Assembly (NCBI RefSeq): GCF_022012305.1
Contig: NZ_JAKLTM010000005.1
Span: 434,001 to 498,000 of the forward strand
Length of the DNA: 64,000 bases
Reading direction: 5' to 3'
DNA from: Ramlibacter paludis
Lineage (GTDB): Bacteria > Pseudomonadota > Gammaproteobacteria > Burkholderiales > Burkholderiaceae_C
A model generated the notes under the pieces. That model worked only from the letters and a program-made list of their open reading frames with translations. It did not search any database and was not told where the DNA came from. Positions within the stretch are counted from its first letter, which is position 1. Each line of letters opens with the position of its first letter. The position numbers and the translations under genes were made by a program. Below, piece after piece: positions 62,078-64,000 of the stretch.

Positions 62078-62775
62078 GCACCCCCGTCCCGTTCCATGTC
62101 GATACGCCGATGGCGACCGGTCCTGCGTCGGCGCTGCGCCCCGCAGCCGCGAAGTCCTGGCAGCAGCAGATGCAACAAGCGCAGGCCGCTGGCTGGTTCT
62201 GCCGCTCGGATCACCTCTCGGGCGAGGCTGCTTCCTTGCCGGCGCAGCGGCCCACCGAGACTGGAACCGCCACAGGCGGCGCGATGGCCAAGCGAGCTAG
62301 CGTGCGCCCCGTGTCGCCGGCGCACGCGCGGCCGGTGCCGAGTTCCGCGGGGCCGGGCCGCACGCCGGCGGGGCTCGCGCTGCCGGGAATGCCTCACGCG
62401 ATGGCGCCCCGGATGGCCCCCGAGTTCGCAGCAACCAGTTCGCAGCGGCCGCCACATCCGCCTCTTGTCTCGGCGCAAGCAGACGGAGAACCTTTCGAAG
62501 CCGTCCTTGCCGGGCCCGACTGCGCCGATGAGCGTCGCGCAGTGTCAACGTTCAGAGATCCCGCCGAGCAGGCGTCGGTTCGCGTGCACATGGAGCAGGG
62601 CCCCGACGGGCTGCATCTCTGGCTCGGACTCGATGGCGCGGCTGCAGAGACGCACGCCCGCGCAGCGGCGGTCGCGGCTGCATTGCGAGCCGAATACGCA
62701 CGCTCCGGCTTGCGTCTTGCCGCGGTCACCTGCAACGGCGTGTGCTTGCCTCTTTCCCCCAGAAAGGATTCGTGA
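62074..62775 (+). CDS. FliK-position protein, putative hook-length control
   Basis: 233 residues. Low-complexity Pro/Ala/Ser-rich N-terminal 130 residues, then a small folded C-terminal part (ASVRVHMEQGPDGLHLWLGL, AAALRAEYARSGLRLAAVTC). This is the general layout of FliK/SctP rulers, and it sits between fliJ and flgD as FliK does, but the standard Flg_hook C-terminal domain is not clear. Hence FliK role is inferred. Overlaps neighbours (ATGA, TGATG). Confidence 0.6.
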   Translation: MSTPVPFHVDTPMATGPASALRPAAAKSWQQQMQQAQAAGWFCRSDHLSGEAASLPAQRPTETGTATGGAMAKRASVRPVSPAHARPVPSSAGPGRTPAGLALPGMPHAMAPRMAPEFAATSSQRPPHPPLVSAQADGEPFEAVLAGPDCADERRAVSTFRDPAEQASVRVHMEQGPDGLHLWLGLDGAAAETHARAAAVAAALRAEYARSGLRLAAVTCNGVCLPLSPRKDS

Positions 62776-63176
62776 TGGCCATCAGCCCGGTGAGTGCGTC
62801 GGCGCCAGCCGTTTCGCAGGCAAGCAGCCTGGGGTTGCAGGACTTTTTGAAGATCCTGCTGACCCAGCTGAACTACCAGGACCCGCTCAAGCCGATGGAC
62901 AACCAGGAGTTCATGGCCCAGATGGCGCAGTTCACGGCACTGGAACAAAGCCAGCGCCTCAACGACAAGCTGGACTTGCTGATCGCCAACCAGGCCGCAC
63001 TCCAGTCGGTGGGCCTGATCGGGCGCACGGTCGACGTCACGACGGAAGGCGGAAAAGTCACAGGGACGGTGACTTCCCTGTCACTGCAAGGCGAGCAGCC
63101 GAAGGTTAGCGTGAGCACCAGTACCGGCACCGTGCTCGCCGACGTTGCACTCAGCCAGGTCAGCGCGATTCGATAA
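62775..63176 (+). CDS. flgD: Minimal flagellar hook-capping protein FlgD
   Basis: 133 residues, much shorter than typical FlgD (about 220-230). N-terminal SSLGLQDFLKILLTQLNYQD, then PLKPMDNQEFMAQMAQFTAL, is the conserved FlgD block. The tail VGLIGRTVDVTTEGGKVTGT with VTSLSLQGEQ is Tudor-like; the Ig-like insert domain is missing. Acts as cap for hook assembly. Confidence 0.9.
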   Translation: MAISPVSASAPAVSQASSLGLQDFLKILLTQLNYQDPLKPMDNQEFMAQMAQFTALEQSQRLNDKLDLLIANQAALQSVGLIGRTVDVTTEGGKVTGTVTSLSLQGEQPKVSVSTSTGTVLADVALSQVSAIR

Positions 63177-63192
63177 CCCAGGGAAGAACTCC

Positions 63193-64000
63193 ATGCTCGA
63201 CTCCATCAACGTGGGAACCAGCGGCCTCCTGGGTTATGCCAAGGGCTTGCGCGTGATCGCCAACAACACGGCCAACCTCAACACCCCCGGCTACAAGGCA
63301 GCCACGCTTCAGTTCTCGGACCTGTTCTACGCAGCCTCGCAGGGTGCCGGTGGTGGCTCGGCGCGCCTGGGCTATGGGTTGGCGACCGGCGCCACCCAGC
63401 TCGACTTCAGGCAGGGCGACCTGCGGCAGACCGGCAACGACTTCGATCTCGGGGTCGATGGCGAGGGCTTGTTCGTCCTGCAAACCAGCGATGGCGCGAC
63501 ACGCTACACCCGCGCGGGCCAGTTCGAGTTCAACCAGGACGGGCTTTTCGTCAACCGCGGCGATGGGAGCAAGGTCATGGGCATCGATGCCAACGGGCAG
63601 GCCACGGACATCAAGCTGGACGGGCTCCGCAGCGCTCCGGGAAAGGCCACGGCGCTCGCCCGCTTCACGGGGAATCTCTCCAGCACTGTGACCTCGCACA
63701 CAGTGAGCGCGGTGAAGGTCAACGACGCGATCGGCGAAGAACACAACCTGTCGCTCAAGTTCACGAGCACCGACACGGCCACGGGCGCCTGGAGCGTCGA
63801 AGTCCTCGACGGCGCCACGAGCATCGCAACCGGACAACTCCAGTTCGATGACGGAAAGCCGACCGCTGCCACCTCGAAGCTGCAGTTCTCCTACCAACCG
63901 GCCAACCGGGAGGCACGCGAGCTGACGCTGGACTTCAGCAGCGACGTCACCTCCTTCGCTTCCGGGAATCTCTCGACGCTGGCCATGACTGCGCAGGACG
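63193..64000 (+). CDS. flgE: Flagellar hook protein FlgE, N-terminal part (cut by window edge)
   Basis: 269 codons in frame without a stop to the window end. N-terminal INVGTSGLLGYAKGLRVIAN with NNTANLNTPGYKAATLQFSD is the rod/hook coil; GAGGGSARLGYGLATGATQL is followed by the beta domain GNDFDLGVDGEGLFVLQT, and a hook D1-D2 region after about residue 150. It is the hook monomer. AGGGAAGAA precedes ATG 63193. The rest lies right of the window. Confidence 0.92.
   Translation, partial: MLDSINVGTSGLLGYAKGLRVIANNTANLNTPGYKAATLQFSDLFYAASQGAGGGSARLGYGLATGATQLDFRQGDLRQTGNDFDLGVDGEGLFVLQTSDGATRYTRAGQFEFNQDGLFVNRGDGSKVMGIDANGQATDIKLDGLRSAPGKATALARFTGNLSSTVTSHTVSAVKVNDAIGEEHNLSLKFTSTDTATGAWSVEVLDGATSIATGQLQFDDGKPTAATSKLQFSYQPANREARELTLDFSSDVTSFASGNLSTLAMTAQD

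Overview
The window looks like chromosome from a high-GC betaproteobacterium of the family Comamonadaceae (Ramlibacter/Variovorax-like). This rests on very high G/C at third codon positions, four Bug-type (TctC) periplasmic binding proteins, a DUF1840 protein, a DUF4148-like secreted peptide, and a liv-type ABC operon bracketed by acyl-CoA and phenylacetate-type CoA ligases. The genus is inferred from protein resemblance only. I saw no rRNA, tRNA, insertion sequence, prophage or CRISPR array. Genes are tightly packed, many with ATGA/TGATG stop-start overlaps.

1-12.9 kb: the 5' end of a probable indolepyruvate ferredoxin oxidoreductase with a divergent Lrp regulator and an EamA exporter; a CBS-domain protein; a minus-strand operon TPR protein > small protein > orphan GspF-like membrane protein > 5'-nucleotidase; MATE and Bcr-type exporters; a GNAT acetyltransferase; a MarR/benzoate-type CoA ligase pair; a cyclopropane fatty acid synthase-like methyltransferase and DUF1840.

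12.9-25.9 kb: two Bug binding proteins, then one long minus-strand operon (fatty acyl-CoA ligase, LivG, LivH, LivM, LivK, LivF, PaaK-like ligase), apparently for uptake and CoA activation of an organic acid, with a divergent Crp/Fnr regulator. A pseudouridine synthase and an orphan iron-type binding protein follow.

25.9-35.8 kb: a compact archaic chaperone-usher (spore coat U/Csu-type) pilus operon, divergent from a QseB/QseC-like two-component system, which converges on a hemerythrin-like protein. CTTAAG-type half-sites on an 11-bp repeat lie before both the response regulator and the hemerythrin gene, suggesting one regulon. A GMC oxidoreductase comes next.

35.8-48.2 kb: a frameshifted crotonase; ohrR-ohr behind a perfect 13-bp-arm palindrome; a DUF2855 protein; SrkA kinase; a fumarylacetoacetate hydrolase family enzyme; two more Bug proteins and a leaderless ModA-like protein; HtpG; small secreted and membrane proteins; and ribB behind an FMN riboswitch.

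48.3-64 kb: one continuous flagellar run, fliQ-fliR-flhB-flhA-flgF-flgG-flgA-flgH-flgI-flgB-flgC-fliE-fliF-X-fliH-fliI-fliJ-(fliK position)-flgD-flgE, cut by the window edge. X lies exactly where FliG belongs but is only 177 residues and appears to keep just FliG N/M-like segments without the C-terminal torque domain. FlgD is minimal, FlgH has a poor lipobox, and fliOP, fliL and fliMN are absent from the visible part. This unusual flagellar system is the most interesting item here.
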